Of a DNA stretch of 64,000 nt, positions 8,332 to 17,137 are shown in pieces. This DNA comes from Zhongshania sp. GTDB lineage: Bacteria; Pseudomonadota; Gammaproteobacteria; Pseudomonadales; Spongiibacteraceae. Position numbers and translations under genes: made by a program. Location of the stretch: assembly GCF_029212375.1 (NCBI RefSeq), contig NZ_JARGNU010000012.1:56649-120648 (forward strand). Direction: 5' to 3'. Position 1 is the first letter of the stretch, and every line of letters starts with the position of its first letter. The notes under the pieces are model-generated. The model was not told the origin of the DNA. It saw nothing but the letters and a program-made list of their open reading frames with translations, and ran no database searches.

Positions 8332-9171
8332 TTAGCGAATGGCTGAATTTAATTCAAAACTGCTGTTTACGCCGTCGCCGAGCAATTGCTCGATGACTGG
8401 CATCGCTTGCTCTAGCTGAGCGGCGAGTTGCCACGGCGGATTAATAACAAACATGGCGCTGCCAAACATGCCGTGTTCACCCGCGGGGGCTTGCACGGTG
8501 AGCTTGATGTGCAGGTAATTGTCGGGTGACAGAGCTTTTAGGCGGCGGCCAAGATCCTTGGATTCCTCGCGAGGAATCAAGGGATACCACAGCGCGTAAA
8601 CGCCATTGGCGAAACGGCGCTGGCTGTCTTTGAGCGCGGCGATGACATTGCGGTAGTCATTTTTGTCTTCGTAGGGCGGGTCGATTAACACCAGCGCCCG
8701 TTTGCTGGGGGGTGGCAACAGGGCTTTTAAGCCAGCAAAACCGTCGCTCTCGCTGATGCGCGCGCTGTGGTGAAAACGCTTGCGCAGGTTTTCGTGATCG
8801 TTAGGGTGCAGCTCAAATAGATGGGCCTTGTCTTGCTCGCGCAACATTTGCAGGGCAATGGCGGGCGAGCCGGGGTAGCCCTCGGCCTCGCCTTTACAGC
8901 AAGCCTCAATAATATCGAGGTAGTGCTGCAGGGGCGCGGGGAATTCGCTGCTTGCTGCCGCGGCGCGCAATTTGGCAATGCCGCTGTCAAACTCGCGGTT
9001 TTGGGCGCTAAACGCGCTGCCAAAATGGTAAAAACCGGCGCCCGCGTGGGTGTCGATATACGACACCCCAGTGGGCTTTTGCTGTAAGTAATCTAGGCAC
9101 AAAACCTGAACTAGGTGTTTGAGCACGTCGGCATGGTTGCCAGCGTGAAAGCCGTGACGGTAGCTGAGCAT
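8332..9171 (-). CDS. rlmJ: 23S rRNA (adenine-2030-N6)-methyltransferase
   Basis: A 279-residue RlmJ protein. The N-terminus MLSYRHGFHAGNHADVLKH is the highly conserved family start. SAM-binding and catalytic elements follow as SYIDTHAGAGFYHF near residue 38 and LVLIDPPYED near residue 163; DPPY is the N6-adenine methyltransferase motif. It methylates A2030 of 23S rRNA before ribosome assembly is complete. Length matches E. coli RlmJ (280). It lies alone between the SAM-cycle regulator and fbp, all on the minus strand. Confidence 0.95.
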   Translation of the reverse strand: MLSYRHGFHAGNHADVLKHLVQVLCLDYLQQKPTGVSYIDTHAGAGFYHFGSAFSAQNREFDSGIAKLRAAAASSEFPAPLQHYLDIIEACCKGEAEGYPGSPAIALQMLREQDKAHLFELHPNDHENLRKRFHHSARISESDGFAGLKALLPPPSKRALVLIDPPYEDKNDYRNVIAALKDSQRRFANGVYALWYPLIPREESKDLGRRLKALSPDNYLHIKLTVQAPAGEHGMFGSAMFVINPPWQLAAQLEQAMPVIEQLLGDGVNSSFELNSAIR

Positions 9172-9210
9172 GATAATAAATCTCGGTTGTTGCTCTGAAA
9201 AAGCTCAGCG

Positions 9211-10182
9211 TTATTTATGGTAATCGACGCAGGTTTTAACTTCGTTGGCGGCGCCGAGAATAACCGGCACCCGCTGGTGAATATGCTCGGGTTGAATGTC
9301 GAGTATTTTACCTTCGGGGGTCCACACTTCGCCGCCCGCTTGCTCAACCAAAAAGCCCATGGGGTTGGCTTCGTACATTAAACGCAATTTGCCCGCTTGC
9401 TCTGGCTTGCGGCTGTCCCAGGGGTAGGTGAATAAGCCGCCGCGACACAGAATGCGGTGTACATCGGCGACCATTGCTGCAACCCAGCGCATATTAAAAT
9501 CTTTGCCCCGCGGGCCGTCTTTGCCGGCAATTAGGTCGCTAATATAGCTTTGCATGCCGGCCGTCCAGTGGCGCTGGTTAGACATATTAATGGAAAACTC
9601 TTTGGCGTCGGCGGGAATGTTAACCTCGGCGTCAGTGAGCAGATAGGTGTTGCTGTCTTGGTCTAGGGTGAACATGGTCACGCCGTTGCCGGTGCTGAGT
9701 ACCAGCATGACCGAGGGGCCATACAGCACATAACCTGCTGCAGCTTGATTGCGGCCGGGCTGTAAAAAATCCTGCTCGCACACTGGCGCGCTGCCAGTGT
9801 GGGGCAGCACCGAGAAGATGGTGCCGACCATGCTGTTAATGTCGATATTCGATGAGCCATCAAGGGGGTCGAAGGTAACTAAATAGCGACCATCGGTGTG
9901 GCAGGGCAGTACATCGGTTTCTTCTTCAGAGGCCACGCCCCGCACGGCGGGCAGTGTGGCTAGCGCGTCTTTGATTAAATCGTTGGCGATAACGTCGAGC
10001 TTTTTTTGGTCTTCGCCCTGCACATTTTCAGCGCCGGCAGCGCCGAGTATTCCGGCCAGTGCGCCCTTTGCTAAGGCTTGGCTAATGGTCACGCTGACCT
10101 CGGCTAAACCTAAAATAACAGTTTGAAGGTCGGCGGTAACATGGTGTTGGGCAAGAAACTCGGGAAGGGTATATCTGCTCAT
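9211..10182 (-). CDS. fbp: Fructose-1,6-bisphosphatase, class I
   Basis: A 323-residue gluconeogenic phosphatase. Metal and substrate motifs are visible: [15 protein letters not shown] [17 protein letters not shown], the acidic VASEEE, the metal-binding [11 protein letters not shown] and the sugar-phosphate loop [21 protein letters not shown]. The start was placed at MSRYTLPEF, which has GGA at a better spacing than the ATG nine bases upstream; if that ATG is used the protein has 326 residues. It converts fructose-1,6-bisphosphate to fructose-6-phosphate in the cytoplasm. The gene is monocistronic, with 28 bp of tight spacing to rlmJ but no shared function. Confidence 0.95.
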   Translation of the reverse strand: MSRYTLPEFLAQHHVTADLQTVILGLAEVSVTISQALAKGALAGILGAAGAENVQGEDQKKLDVIANDLIKDALATLPAVRGVASEEETDVLPCHTDGRYLVTFDPLDGSSNIDINSMVGTIFSVLPHTGSAPVCEQDFLQPGRNQAAAGYVLYGPSVMLVLSTGNGVTMFTLDQDSNTYLLTDAEVNIPADAKEFSINMSNQRHWTAGMQSYISDLIAGKDGPRGKDFNMRWVAAMVADVHRILCRGGLFTYPWDSRKPEQAGKLRLMYEANPMGFLVEQAGGEVWTPEGKILDIQPEHIHQRVPVILGAANEVKTCVDYHK

Positions 10183-10360
10183 GCAAGGCATTCCGGTAGC
10201 GGGCGACAGCGATCTATTATGCCACCGGCCTGCGCTAGAAGACAGTGAATGGCGCGGCGGCTGGGCTTTGCATTCGGTTTTACAGTGTTTTAAGTTATAG
10301 CTTTAGTTCGCAACTAGAAATAAGTGAGATCAATTGTTCACGGTCGACACGGAGGTCGCC

Positions 10361-10618
10361 ATGAAATACTCCCTTGCGCTATTGGGTATCTTTTTAGTAA
10401 TGAGCCACTCGGCTCGCGCCGCCGATTGGAAAGCATGCCGAGCGCGCAAAGTTGAAGTGGTGCGCCTAGAGCAGGCGCTGGGCGCTGGTAAAAAGCTCAA
10501 AGGCTACGCCAGCGGCACCGCCATGAAAAAGGCGCGGCGCAGCAAAGAAGATTGGCTGTGGAAGCACTGCCGCAGCTATTCACGGCGGTTGCGAGATGTT
10601 GAGCGGGACATGATGTAA
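10361..10618 (+). CDS. Small secreted basic protein, unknown function
   Basis: An 85-residue protein, starting at the ATG that follows a strong GGAGG ribosome-binding site; an in-frame extension upstream is unlikely. Residues 1-21 form a signal peptide (MKYSLALLGIFLVMSHSARA). The mature part is rich in Lys and Arg and contains two cysteines (WKACRAR and WKHCRSY) that could form a disulfide in the periplasm, with a charged helix between them. I do not recognise a family. It stands between fbp and ggt without clear functional linkage. Confidence 0.7.
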   Translation: MKYSLALLGIFLVMSHSARAADWKACRARKVEVVRLEQALGAGKKLKGYASGTAMKKARRSKEDWLWKHCRSYSRRLRDVERDMM

Positions 10619-10681
10619 GGCGCGAGTGCTTTGCGATTGTGGGCGTGTCGTGGCAAGCTGATTTCTGGATTCCGCCACGTG

Positions 10682-12460
10682 ATGATGTTTATGTCTCTTT
10701 CCAAGTCTCGGTCAATGCTCTATTTGCGTCCTTTATTGGTGCTGCAGTGTGTCGCCTTGCTGCTATTGGGCGTGACGCCGGCCTACGCCAGCGACCCAGT
10801 CATTGTACCAGAGGCGGCAAGCGGCTTTAGAGACAGCCCAACGGTTTACGCGAAGTCGGCCATGGCGGTTACTGCCAACCCCTATGCAAGCGAAGCCGCT
10901 GTAAAAATTCTGCGTCAAGGCGGCTCAGCCATCGACGCCGGCATTGCCGCGCAGCTGGTTTTGGGTTTGGTTGAGCCCCAGTCTTCTGGTATTGGCGGCG
11001 GCGCGTTTATGCTGCACTGGGATGCCAAGCACAATCAGTTAAGTAGCTGGGATGGCCGCGAAACTGCGCCACAAGCGATAGATGACCGGTACTTTTTGAA
11101 CGCTGATGGCAGCGAGATGGGTTTTTTTGAGGCGGTTATTGGCGGTCACTCGGTTGGGGTGCCCGGTGTTGTTGCGATGCTAGAGGCAGCGCACAGGGAG
11201 TTCGGTAAATTACCGTGGACGAATCTATTTACACCCGCAATTGAGTTGGCTGAGGCCGGCTTTATTATTTCGCCACGTCTGCATACTTTGCTTAAAGAAA
11301 TGCCCAAGGTTGCGGTAAACCCCGCGATTAGCGCGTATTTTTTTGACGAGCAACTTCAGCCAAAGGCCATTGGCAGCCGTTTAGCCAATCCCGCCTATGC
11401 ACAGACCTTACGACTGTTGGCAAAAGAAGGTAGTCACGCTTTTTATCGCGGCGCTATTGCCCATGATATTGTCGCCGCGGTGGCGAAGGACCCGAATCGG
11501 GCTGGACGGCTGAGCCTTGCGGATTTAAAACAATACCATGCAGTGCGTCGGCCGGCGGTGTGCGCGCCCTTTCGAGTTTACCAAGTGTGCGGCGCGCCGC
11601 CGCCATCGTCGGGTGGCACCACGGTGCTAGCTATTCTAGGCATGCTTGATGCGTTTGAGGCCCGCAGTGGTGCATTGAAGGGGGCTGGGTTTATGCACGG
11701 CTTTATCGAGGCCTCTAGGCTCGCTTTTGCCGACCGCAATCGCTACGTTGCCGACCCTGATTTTGTTGCGGTGCCCAGCGCGGGCTTGTTTGATTCACAC
11801 TACTTAAAACAGCGCGCCGATCTGATCCAAAACACGCGCCTTGCGGTGGTTGAGGCCGGCGTTCCGCCCGATGCGCCTAAGCGTAGCGACAGCCGCTCAC
11901 CGGAGCTACCGTCGACCAGCCACTTTAGTATTGTCGACGCCGATGGCAATGTGATGAGTATGACAACGAGCATCGAAACCGCCTTTGGCTCACGGGTTTT
12001 TGTCGGTGGCTTTTTACTAAACAATCAATTGACCGATTTTTCTTTTAGCCCCAAAGACGCTGACGGCAGCAAAATAGCCAATCGCATTCAGCCGGGTAAA
12101 CGTCCGCGCTCGTCAATGTCGCCAATGATTGTGTTTAAAAATAATCGTCCGGTGTTGGCGATTGGCTCGCCCGGCGGCGCGCGGATTATTGATTATGTGG
12201 CAGGCAGTCTTTACCACGTATTGGCAGAGGGAGACACGATTAGCGCCGCCATTGCGCGGGGGCATATCGTTGCGATGGGCGACACCTTGGAGCTGGAAAG
12301 CGGTCGCTTCAAAACCGGCGATAAAAAGCAGCTCAACAAGCTCGGCCATCAATTTCGTGAGCGCGACCAAACCAGCGGCCTGCACGGAATTGTGATTAAA
12401 AAATCTGGCTTGGAAGGCGCCGCCGACCCGCGCCGCGAGGGGCAGGCGCTCGGGTTTTAA
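10682..12460 (+). CDS. ggt: Gamma-glutamyltranspeptidase
   Basis: An N-terminal-nucleophile hydrolase of about 592 residues that is made as a precursor and cleaves itself into two subunits. The N-terminus has a hydrophobic export segment ending near VTPAYA. Family motifs are AVTANPYASEAAVKILRQGG, SSGIGGGAFML, and the autoprocessing site PSTSHFSIVDADGNVMSM; by alignment with E. coli Thr391, the Thr of STSHFS (codon at 11915) is the new N-terminus and nucleophile. GSPGGARIIDYV near the C-terminus binds substrate. It removes gamma-glutamyl groups from glutathione in the periplasm. The start is uncertain: ATGs at 10682, 10685, 10691 and 10715 are all possible and none has a good ribosome-binding site. 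Confidence 0.9.
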   Translation: MMFMSLSKSRSMLYLRPLLVLQCVALLLLGVTPAYASDPVIVPEAASGFRDSPTVYAKSAMAVTANPYASEAAVKILRQGGSAIDAGIAAQLVLGLVEPQSSGIGGGAFMLHWDAKHNQLSSWDGRETAPQAIDDRYFLNADGSEMGFFEAVIGGHSVGVPGVVAMLEAAHREFGKLPWTNLFTPAIELAEAGFIISPRLHTLLKEMPKVAVNPAISAYFFDEQLQPKAIGSRLANPAYAQTLRLLAKEGSHAFYRGAIAHDIVAAVAKDPNRAGRLSLADLKQYHAVRRPAVCAPFRVYQVCGAPPPSSGGTTVLAILGMLDAFEARSGALKGAGFMHGFIEASRLAFADRNRYVADPDFVAVPSAGLFDSHYLKQRADLIQNTRLAVVEAGVPPDAPKRSDSRSPELPSTSHFSIVDADGNVMSMTTSIETAFGSRVFVGGFLLNNQLTDFSFSPKDADGSKIANRIQPGKRPRSSMSPMIVFKNNRPVLAIGSPGGARIIDYVAGSLYHVLAEGDTISAAIARGHIVAMGDTLELESGRFKTGDKKQLNKLGHQFRERDQTSGLHGIVIKKSGLEGAADPRREGQALGF

Positions 12461-12490
12461 ATGTCGCTATACAATGCATTCTTTATGTAA

Positions 12491-12577
12491 CCTCATTCTG
12501 AACTTGATTCAGAATCCAGTGCCGCTGATGTAGTTCACGGTCGCCCCACCAGATGCTGGATCAAGTCCAGCATGACG
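12491..12577. repeat. Intergenic palindromic repeat (MITE/REP-like)
   Basis: Two 29-bp arms, 12491-12519 and 12549-12577, are imperfect inverted copies of each other (about 22 of 29). Each arm is itself a hairpin: TCTGAA/TTCAGA around CTTGA and GCTGGA/TCCAGC around TCAAG. This 'TCATGCTGGACTTGATCC' type of element is a dispersed intergenic repeat in many proteobacteria (from memory). It fills the gap between ggt and the cytochrome b561 gene; the rest of the 237-bp gap shows nothing else. Confidence 0.75.
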
Positions 12578-12697
12578 GGTTTAATTGTACTCCTGCAAAT
12601 ACATCAACTAATCTGATCTATTAACCCAGAATTTTGCGCTTTTCTATCAATGAAATGCTTCTATACTTGGCTCATTGAATTTAGCGAGGGAGCCGCA

Positions 12698-13294
12698 ATG
12701 TCTGTTAAGAACACCCCAAACCGTTACGGTTGGCTGAGCATCGCTTTGCACTGGAGCATGGCGCTGGCGGTGGTCGGGATGTTTGCGCTGGGGGTGTGGA
12801 TGCGTGAGCTGTCCTATTACGACCCTTGGTATAAAGACGGGCCGGCGCTTCATAAAAGTATTGGCATCGTGTTGTTTGGCTTGCTTATTGTGCGCACGGT
12901 TTGGCGCAATGTGAATATGCGGCCTAACGATGACCCAGCCTTAAAAGTATGGGAACGAATTAGCGCTCACCTCACCCACATTGCGCTGTATGCCGTGATG
13001 TTTGCGCTGATGATTGCCGGCTATTTGATCTCGACCGCCGATGGTCGCGCCATTGAGGTGTTCGGCTGGTTTAGCGTGCCCGCCACCTTGCACGATTTGC
13101 CAGAGCAAGAAGACATTGCCGGTGAGATTCACGAAATTTTGGCGTGGTGTTTGATTTTGCTGGCCAGCGTTCACGCCTTGGCAGCCTTAAAACACCATTT
13201 TATTAACCGCGACTCGACCTTGCTCAAAATGCTGGGCCGTGACGCAGCACTTCACCCCGCACCATCAACTATCAAAAAGGAAGCGAAGGAATGA
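12698..13294 (+). CDS. Cytochrome b561 family protein
   Basis: A 198-residue inner-membrane di-haem cytochrome b with four predicted transmembrane helices. Haem-ligand histidines are in [14 protein letters not shown] (helix 1), [12 protein letters not shown] (helix 2), and [20 protein letters not shown] plus KHHFINRD (helix 4). The start chosen follows GAGGGAG; an upstream in-frame ATG would add 16 residues without function. It shuttles electrons between the quinone pool and periplasmic acceptors. Its stop codon overlaps the ATG of a YceI protein (ATGA), an arrangement also seen in E. coli (yceJ-yceI), which points to joint function. Confidence 0.93.
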   Translation: MSVKNTPNRYGWLSIALHWSMALAVVGMFALGVWMRELSYYDPWYKDGPALHKSIGIVLFGLLIVRTVWRNVNMRPNDDPALKVWERISAHLTHIALYAVMFALMIAGYLISTADGRAIEVFGWFSVPATLHDLPEQEDIAGEIHEILAWCLILLASVHALAALKHHFINRDSTLLKMLGRDAALHPAPSTIKKEAKE

Positions 13295-13872
13295 AACGTT
13301 TAATTGCGATTGGTTTTACTGCCTTACTCGGCTTTAGCGGCGCCCTGCAGGCCACGGAATACAAAATTGATAACGCTGGCGCGCACGCTTTTATTAATTT
13401 CAAAATTAAGCACTTGGGCTATAGCTGGTTATATGGCCGCTTCAATGATTTTGAGGGGCGCTTTAATTACGACCCAGCCAAACCCGATGAGTCGTCAGTG
13501 GACGTGACGATTAAAACCGCCAGCGTTGACAGCAACCACGCCGAGCGCGATAAGCATTTGCGCGGTAAAGATTTCTTGGCGGTAGATAAATTTCCCACCG
13601 CCAGCTTTAAAAGCTCAAGCTTTAAATCGTTGGGCGATGGCAAGGCCGAGCTGAAAGGCACTTTAACCTTGCACGGCGTAAGCAAACCGGTGACCATCGC
13701 TGTAAGCGAGATTGGTGGCGGTAAAGATCCTTGGGGCGGCTACCGTCAAGGTTTTCACGGCACAACTCAAATTGCTTTAAAGGACTTTGGGATTGATTTT
13801 GATCTTGGCCCTGCATCACAAATTGTGGAGCTGACTTTGGATGTAGAAGGCATTGCCCAATCAATGATGTAA
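13291..13872 (+). CDS. YceI family periplasmic lipid-binding protein
   Basis: A 193-residue lipocalin-like protein with a cleavable signal peptide ([20 protein letters not shown], cut after Ala). The mature start [20 protein letters not shown], the [20 protein letters not shown] region and [12 protein letters not shown] are characteristic of YceI proteins, which bind isoprenoid-quinone-like lipids in a beta barrel. It is translationally coupled to the cytochrome b561 gene. Together they may handle quinones or oxidised compounds in the periplasm; this is inference. Confidence 0.95.
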   Translation: MKRLIAIGFTALLGFSGALQATEYKIDNAGAHAFINFKIKHLGYSWLYGRFNDFEGRFNYDPAKPDESSVDVTIKTASVDSNHAERDKHLRGKDFLAVDKFPTASFKSSSFKSLGDGKAELKGTLTLHGVSKPVTIAVSEIGGGKDPWGGYRQGFHGTTQIALKDFGIDFDLGPASQIVELTLDVEGIAQSMM

Positions 13873-13942
13873 ACCGATTGAACTTTTTTAGCGTAGTAGT
13901 ACTCGAAGATTAGGAATTACCCTCATTCAGTCTCAAATTTTT

Positions 13943-13967
13943 GGGCCGCTTATAGCGGCCCTTTTTT
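13943..13967 (+). terminator. Rho-independent terminator after the b561-yceI operon
   Basis: A 7-bp GC stem GGGCCGC/GCGGCCC with loop TTATA is followed by six T. It lies 70 bp after the YceI stop codon and just ahead of the convergent ABC1 kinase gene. Confidence 0.92.
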
Positions 13968-13986
13968 ATGCCTAGAGTTTATAGCG

Positions 13987-15378
13987 CTATTTTTCGTTTT
14001 TGGGTAAGTATTTTAGCAGCGCGGTATCGGCGGTGAATTGTGCATCGAGTAGCGAGATTAAGGCGTAGACACCCATCAGCTTGCGCATCACGTATAAGAA
14101 ATCCTTGGGCGGCAGCGCAAAATACTTGCTGATTGACGCGGCTATCGCACGTTTGGCAATGCGTTTAGGTAGGCCGCTGTCGCGCCAGTGATACTGACCG
14201 TTGGCGTTTACTGCGCAGGCCGGCACACTAGCATCGGGAGTGCGCAGGGGCTCGGCGATATCAATGCCAATATCGACAAAATTGTCGAGTACGGTTTGCG
14301 GGAAGTGGGCTTTCATAAAGCCCAAACTTAGCGATTTGGCTAAAAACTGCGGCCTATCCCGCTGGTAGGCGGCAATCATCATGGCGCAGAACTCATTGGC
14401 AAAGGTGTCGGGTAGCATTCGCATCGCGCCAAAGTCGAGTAGTACTAATTTATCGCTCTCGCCCTTTGGGTCTATGCGCACTCTAAAATTGCCAAAATTG
14501 GGGTCGGTTTGCATGCGTCGCCACTGAAATAGCTCAGTGAGAAAAACATCTAATACCGCGCTGCCCAAACGGTCGCGACGGGCTTGGGCTAGGGCGGCCA
14601 CCGCAGCGGAGTTCACTGAGTCGGCGGCTTCGTAGCTCATGGTTAGGACTCGCCGCGTAGAGAAGGCGGGGTAACTTTTGGGTACCACAAAGCGATCATC
14701 GCCAGCGAGCGACTTGCCGACAAAATCTAAATCCCTGCGCTCTTGTTCGTAGTCCACTTCTTTGTGCAGCAATAGCCGAATATCGCCAAACCAGTCATCG
14801 ATATTGCGGGTGCTGCTCAGCAGGCGGGAGATTTTTAGCAAACGCAGCACGGCATTAAAATCGGCGTCGATGGTGTCTTCCACGCCGGGGTATTGCACTT
14901 TTATACACAGCGCTTCGCCGCTCTTTCGCAAAACTGCGCGGTGTACTTGGCCCAGCGAAGCGGCTGCGAGTGGTTCTGGGTCTATTTCTAATTCAGCTAA
15001 GGCGTTGGCACCCAGCTCTTTCTGTAAAACTTTAGCAATGACCGGCCACGCCATGGCTTGGGTATTGTCTTCTAAATTGTGCAGGGCGTCGGCAACCTCG
15101 GGCGGCATCATATAGTCGCCATAGGTGGCCATCATCTGGCCAATTTTGACGACGCTGCCCTTTAAGCGCCCCAGCTCGCTAACAAAGAAGTCGATATTTT
15201 CGGTGCGTTTGGCCAGCGCCGCGTCATCGTTGCCGCTCACTCGTTGCCACATACTCTGGCGCAGCGCACGGCTGCCATAACGCAGGCCAAGGGTAGAGAG
15301 TGCAAGGCGACGGCCAAAAGCACCAGTTTTAAGCTGGTGAAGCGGTTTATCTGGTGGTTGAGTACTCATGTTTGCCAT
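13987..15378 (-). CDS. ABC1/AarF/UbiB-family atypical kinase
   Basis: A 463-residue member of the UbiB/ABC1 atypical kinase family. Hallmarks are the KxGQ segment GSVVKIGQMMATYGDYMMPP, the Ala-rich nucleotide loop AAASLGQVHRAVL, the Lys in GEALCIKVQYPGVE, the catalytic-loop equivalent QTDPNFGNFRV and LVLLDFGAMR in place of DFG. Members support ubiquinone biosynthesis or lipid homeostasis. It lacks the C-terminal membrane helices of true UbiB and is not near other ubi genes, so a role other than UbiB is likely. The start could be the ATG at 15369 (Met4) instead of Met1. Confidence 0.88.
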   Translation of the reverse strand: MANMSTQPPDKPLHQLKTGAFGRRLALSTLGLRYGSRALRQSMWQRVSGNDDAALAKRTENIDFFVSELGRLKGSVVKIGQMMATYGDYMMPPEVADALHNLEDNTQAMAWPVIAKVLQKELGANALAELEIDPEPLAAASLGQVHRAVLRKSGEALCIKVQYPGVEDTIDADFNAVLRLLKISRLLSSTRNIDDWFGDIRLLLHKEVDYEQERRDLDFVGKSLAGDDRFVVPKSYPAFSTRRVLTMSYEAADSVNSAAVAALAQARRDRLGSAVLDVFLTELFQWRRMQTDPNFGNFRVRIDPKGESDKLVLLDFGAMRMLPDTFANEFCAMMIAAYQRDRPQFLAKSLSLGFMKAHFPQTVLDNFVDIGIDIAEPLRTPDASVPACAVNANGQYHWRDSGLPKRIAKRAIAASISKYFALPPKDFLYVMRKLMGVYALISLLDAQFTADTALLKYLPKNEK

Positions 15379-15557
15379 TGTAATGAATGCGCGTGTTTAA
15401 CGCAGCATACGCTGCAGCAATGCGGCCTTTTTATTGGCGCCAGCTATTTGGCATAGCTTAAGCATTAGATTTGGCAATAGCGCAGATGACGCTAATGTCC
15501 CTGCTTGTCATACTGAGGCTTGGCGGCAGTCTGATTTTATTCTTTTGGGTAATCGCG

Positions 15558-16778
15558 ATGAAATTTTTAAAAAGCCTGACCTTGATCGGCCCTGGCTTTG
15601 TGGTGGCAGCAACGGGACTTGGGGCCGGCGATTTAGTGGCCGCGGCGGTGTCTGGCGCCAGTCTTGGCGCGTCCATTATGTGGGCAGTGGTGTTTGGCGC
15701 CGTGATTAAACTGGCATTGAATGAGGGCTTGGCGCGCTGGCAGTTGTGTACAGGCCAAAGTGTGTTGCGGGGCTGGGCAGTGTATTTGCCGCGCTGGGTT
15801 AACGCTTATTTTTTCTTATACTTGTTGCTCTGGGGGTTTTTGGTAGGCGCCGCTTTAATGGCGGCCTGTGGCCTTGCTGCCAATGCGCTATTACCGCAAT
15901 TGTCGGTGAATGCCTGGGCGTTTATACATTCTTTGTTGGCCCTCATTTTAGTGTTATTTGGTCGCTACAGCTTTTTTGAGCAGGCGATGAAGGTCTTAAT
16001 TTTATTGATGTTTACCACCGTGATGGCGGCGGTATTTAGCTTGGATTTATCCGCGCTTAGCTTTAGCCAATCGCTGCTGGTCGACTCTGGAAATAAAGCC
16101 CACGGCCGTTTGGTGCTGGCGGTTATTGGCGGTGTTGGTGGCAGCGTCACCTTGCTGTGTTACGGCTATTGGATGGCTGAAAAGGGGTGGCATGACCGCA
16201 GTGCGCTGCCCTTGGCGCGAATTGATTTGGGGGTGGCCTATGCGATTACCGCACTATTTGGCGTGGGCATCATGGTGTTGGCGGCTAAAGCTGCACCCGC
16301 CTCGGTGCAGGGCAGTCAAATTTTACCAGCCATGGCTGATGAGTTAGGTCGCACCTTACATCCGCTGTTTCGAAATGTGTTTTTGATTGGGGTGTGGGCC
16401 GCCGTATTTAGCTCGATGCTCGGGGTGTGGCAGGGTGTGCCCTATTTGTTTGCTGACGTACTGAGAAACTGGCAGCAACGCGGTGGTCATAAGGATGTTG
16501 AGGCGCCGCTAGAATCTAATAGTCCATTCTATCGCGGATTTTTGGCGTACTTGGCCCTGCCGCCCATGTTGTTATTATTAATGAGTAAGCCGGTGTGGCT
16601 GGTGATGTTGTATGCGGTTACGGGTGCGTTTTTTATGCCGTTTCTTGCACTTACGTTGCTCTATTTGAATAATCGTATTATTGCTAAAGGGCAGGGCTAC
16701 GGCGTAATTAGCAACATGATGATGGGTATAGCACTGCTGATATTCAGTGTCTTGGGTGTGCAGCATTTCTTTTTTTAA
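15558..16778 (+). CDS. Nramp-related divalent-metal-transporter-like protein lacking canonical metal motifs
   Basis: A 406-residue polytopic membrane protein with about eleven hydrophobic segments and the APC/LeuT-like Nramp fold. Helix 1 reads SLTLIGPGFVVAATGLGAGD, so the metal-binding DPGN motif of true Nramp proteins is replaced by GAGD. Helix 6, where MPHN or its Met would be, reads GGVGGSVTLLCYGYWMAEKG. With both metal-ligand motifs absent, transport of Mn/Fe is doubtful; Mg or a non-metal substrate is possible, as in other divergent Nramp-related groups. The start was set at MKFLKS, the usual family start; an upstream ATG at 15471 would add a 29-residue hydrophobic extension. Confidence 0.8.
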   Translation: MKFLKSLTLIGPGFVVAATGLGAGDLVAAAVSGASLGASIMWAVVFGAVIKLALNEGLARWQLCTGQSVLRGWAVYLPRWVNAYFFLYLLLWGFLVGAALMAACGLAANALLPQLSVNAWAFIHSLLALILVLFGRYSFFEQAMKVLILLMFTTVMAAVFSLDLSALSFSQSLLVDSGNKAHGRLVLAVIGGVGGSVTLLCYGYWMAEKGWHDRSALPLARIDLGVAYAITALFGVGIMVLAAKAAPASVQGSQILPAMADELGRTLHPLFRNVFLIGVWAAVFSSMLGVWQGVPYLFADVLRNWQQRGGHKDVEAPLESNSPFYRGFLAYLALPPMLLLLMSKPVWLVMLYAVTGAFFMPFLALTLLYLNNRIIAKGQGYGVISNMMMGIALLIFSVLGVQHFFF

Positions 16779-16807
16779 GCATTATAGGGCGCGCTGGAGA
16801 CTTGCGT

Positions 16808-17107
16808 TTAATCCCAGTCATCGCCGTAGTCGTGTAGTAGTTCTTCGCCAGCGGCAATGTCGCGCAGGGCAACAACGCTATAGTCATCGTAGTAAATCAC
16901 ATTAGCAGACTTGCTGTGGTTGATGTATTTCAGTGTGCAGGTAACGTCGATTAAGCGGCCGTCTGGCAGGGTAAGGGTGTGTAAACCGGCGGTGTGCGCC
17001 GGTTTGGTTTTGCAAATGCCTAAGAGGAAACCGCCGCAAATGTCGCGGCGGGCAAACAGGCCGCGACCGTGAATCTTGCTACTCGCCACTCGGTAGTATT
17101 TAGTCAT
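16808..17107 (-). CDS. Small SET-domain protein
   Basis: A 99-residue protein that is almost entirely a minimal SET domain: SSKIHGRGLFARRDICGG at the N-terminus, KYINHSKSANVIY with the NHS motif of the SAM-binding pseudoknot, and ALRDIAAGEELLHDYGDDWD with the usual GEEL.DYG end. SET domains methylate lysines. Short free-standing bacterial forms are known but their targets are not. It lies in a minus-strand group with a dienelactone hydrolase 30 bp away, without clear connection. Confidence 0.85.
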   Translation of the reverse strand: MTKYYRVASSKIHGRGLFARRDICGGFLLGICKTKPAHTAGLHTLTLPDGRLIDVTCTLKYINHSKSANVIYYDDYSVVALRDIAAGEELLHDYGDDWD

Positions 17108-17137
17108 TCTTCCTACCTGACTTGCTGTTCTAAATAG

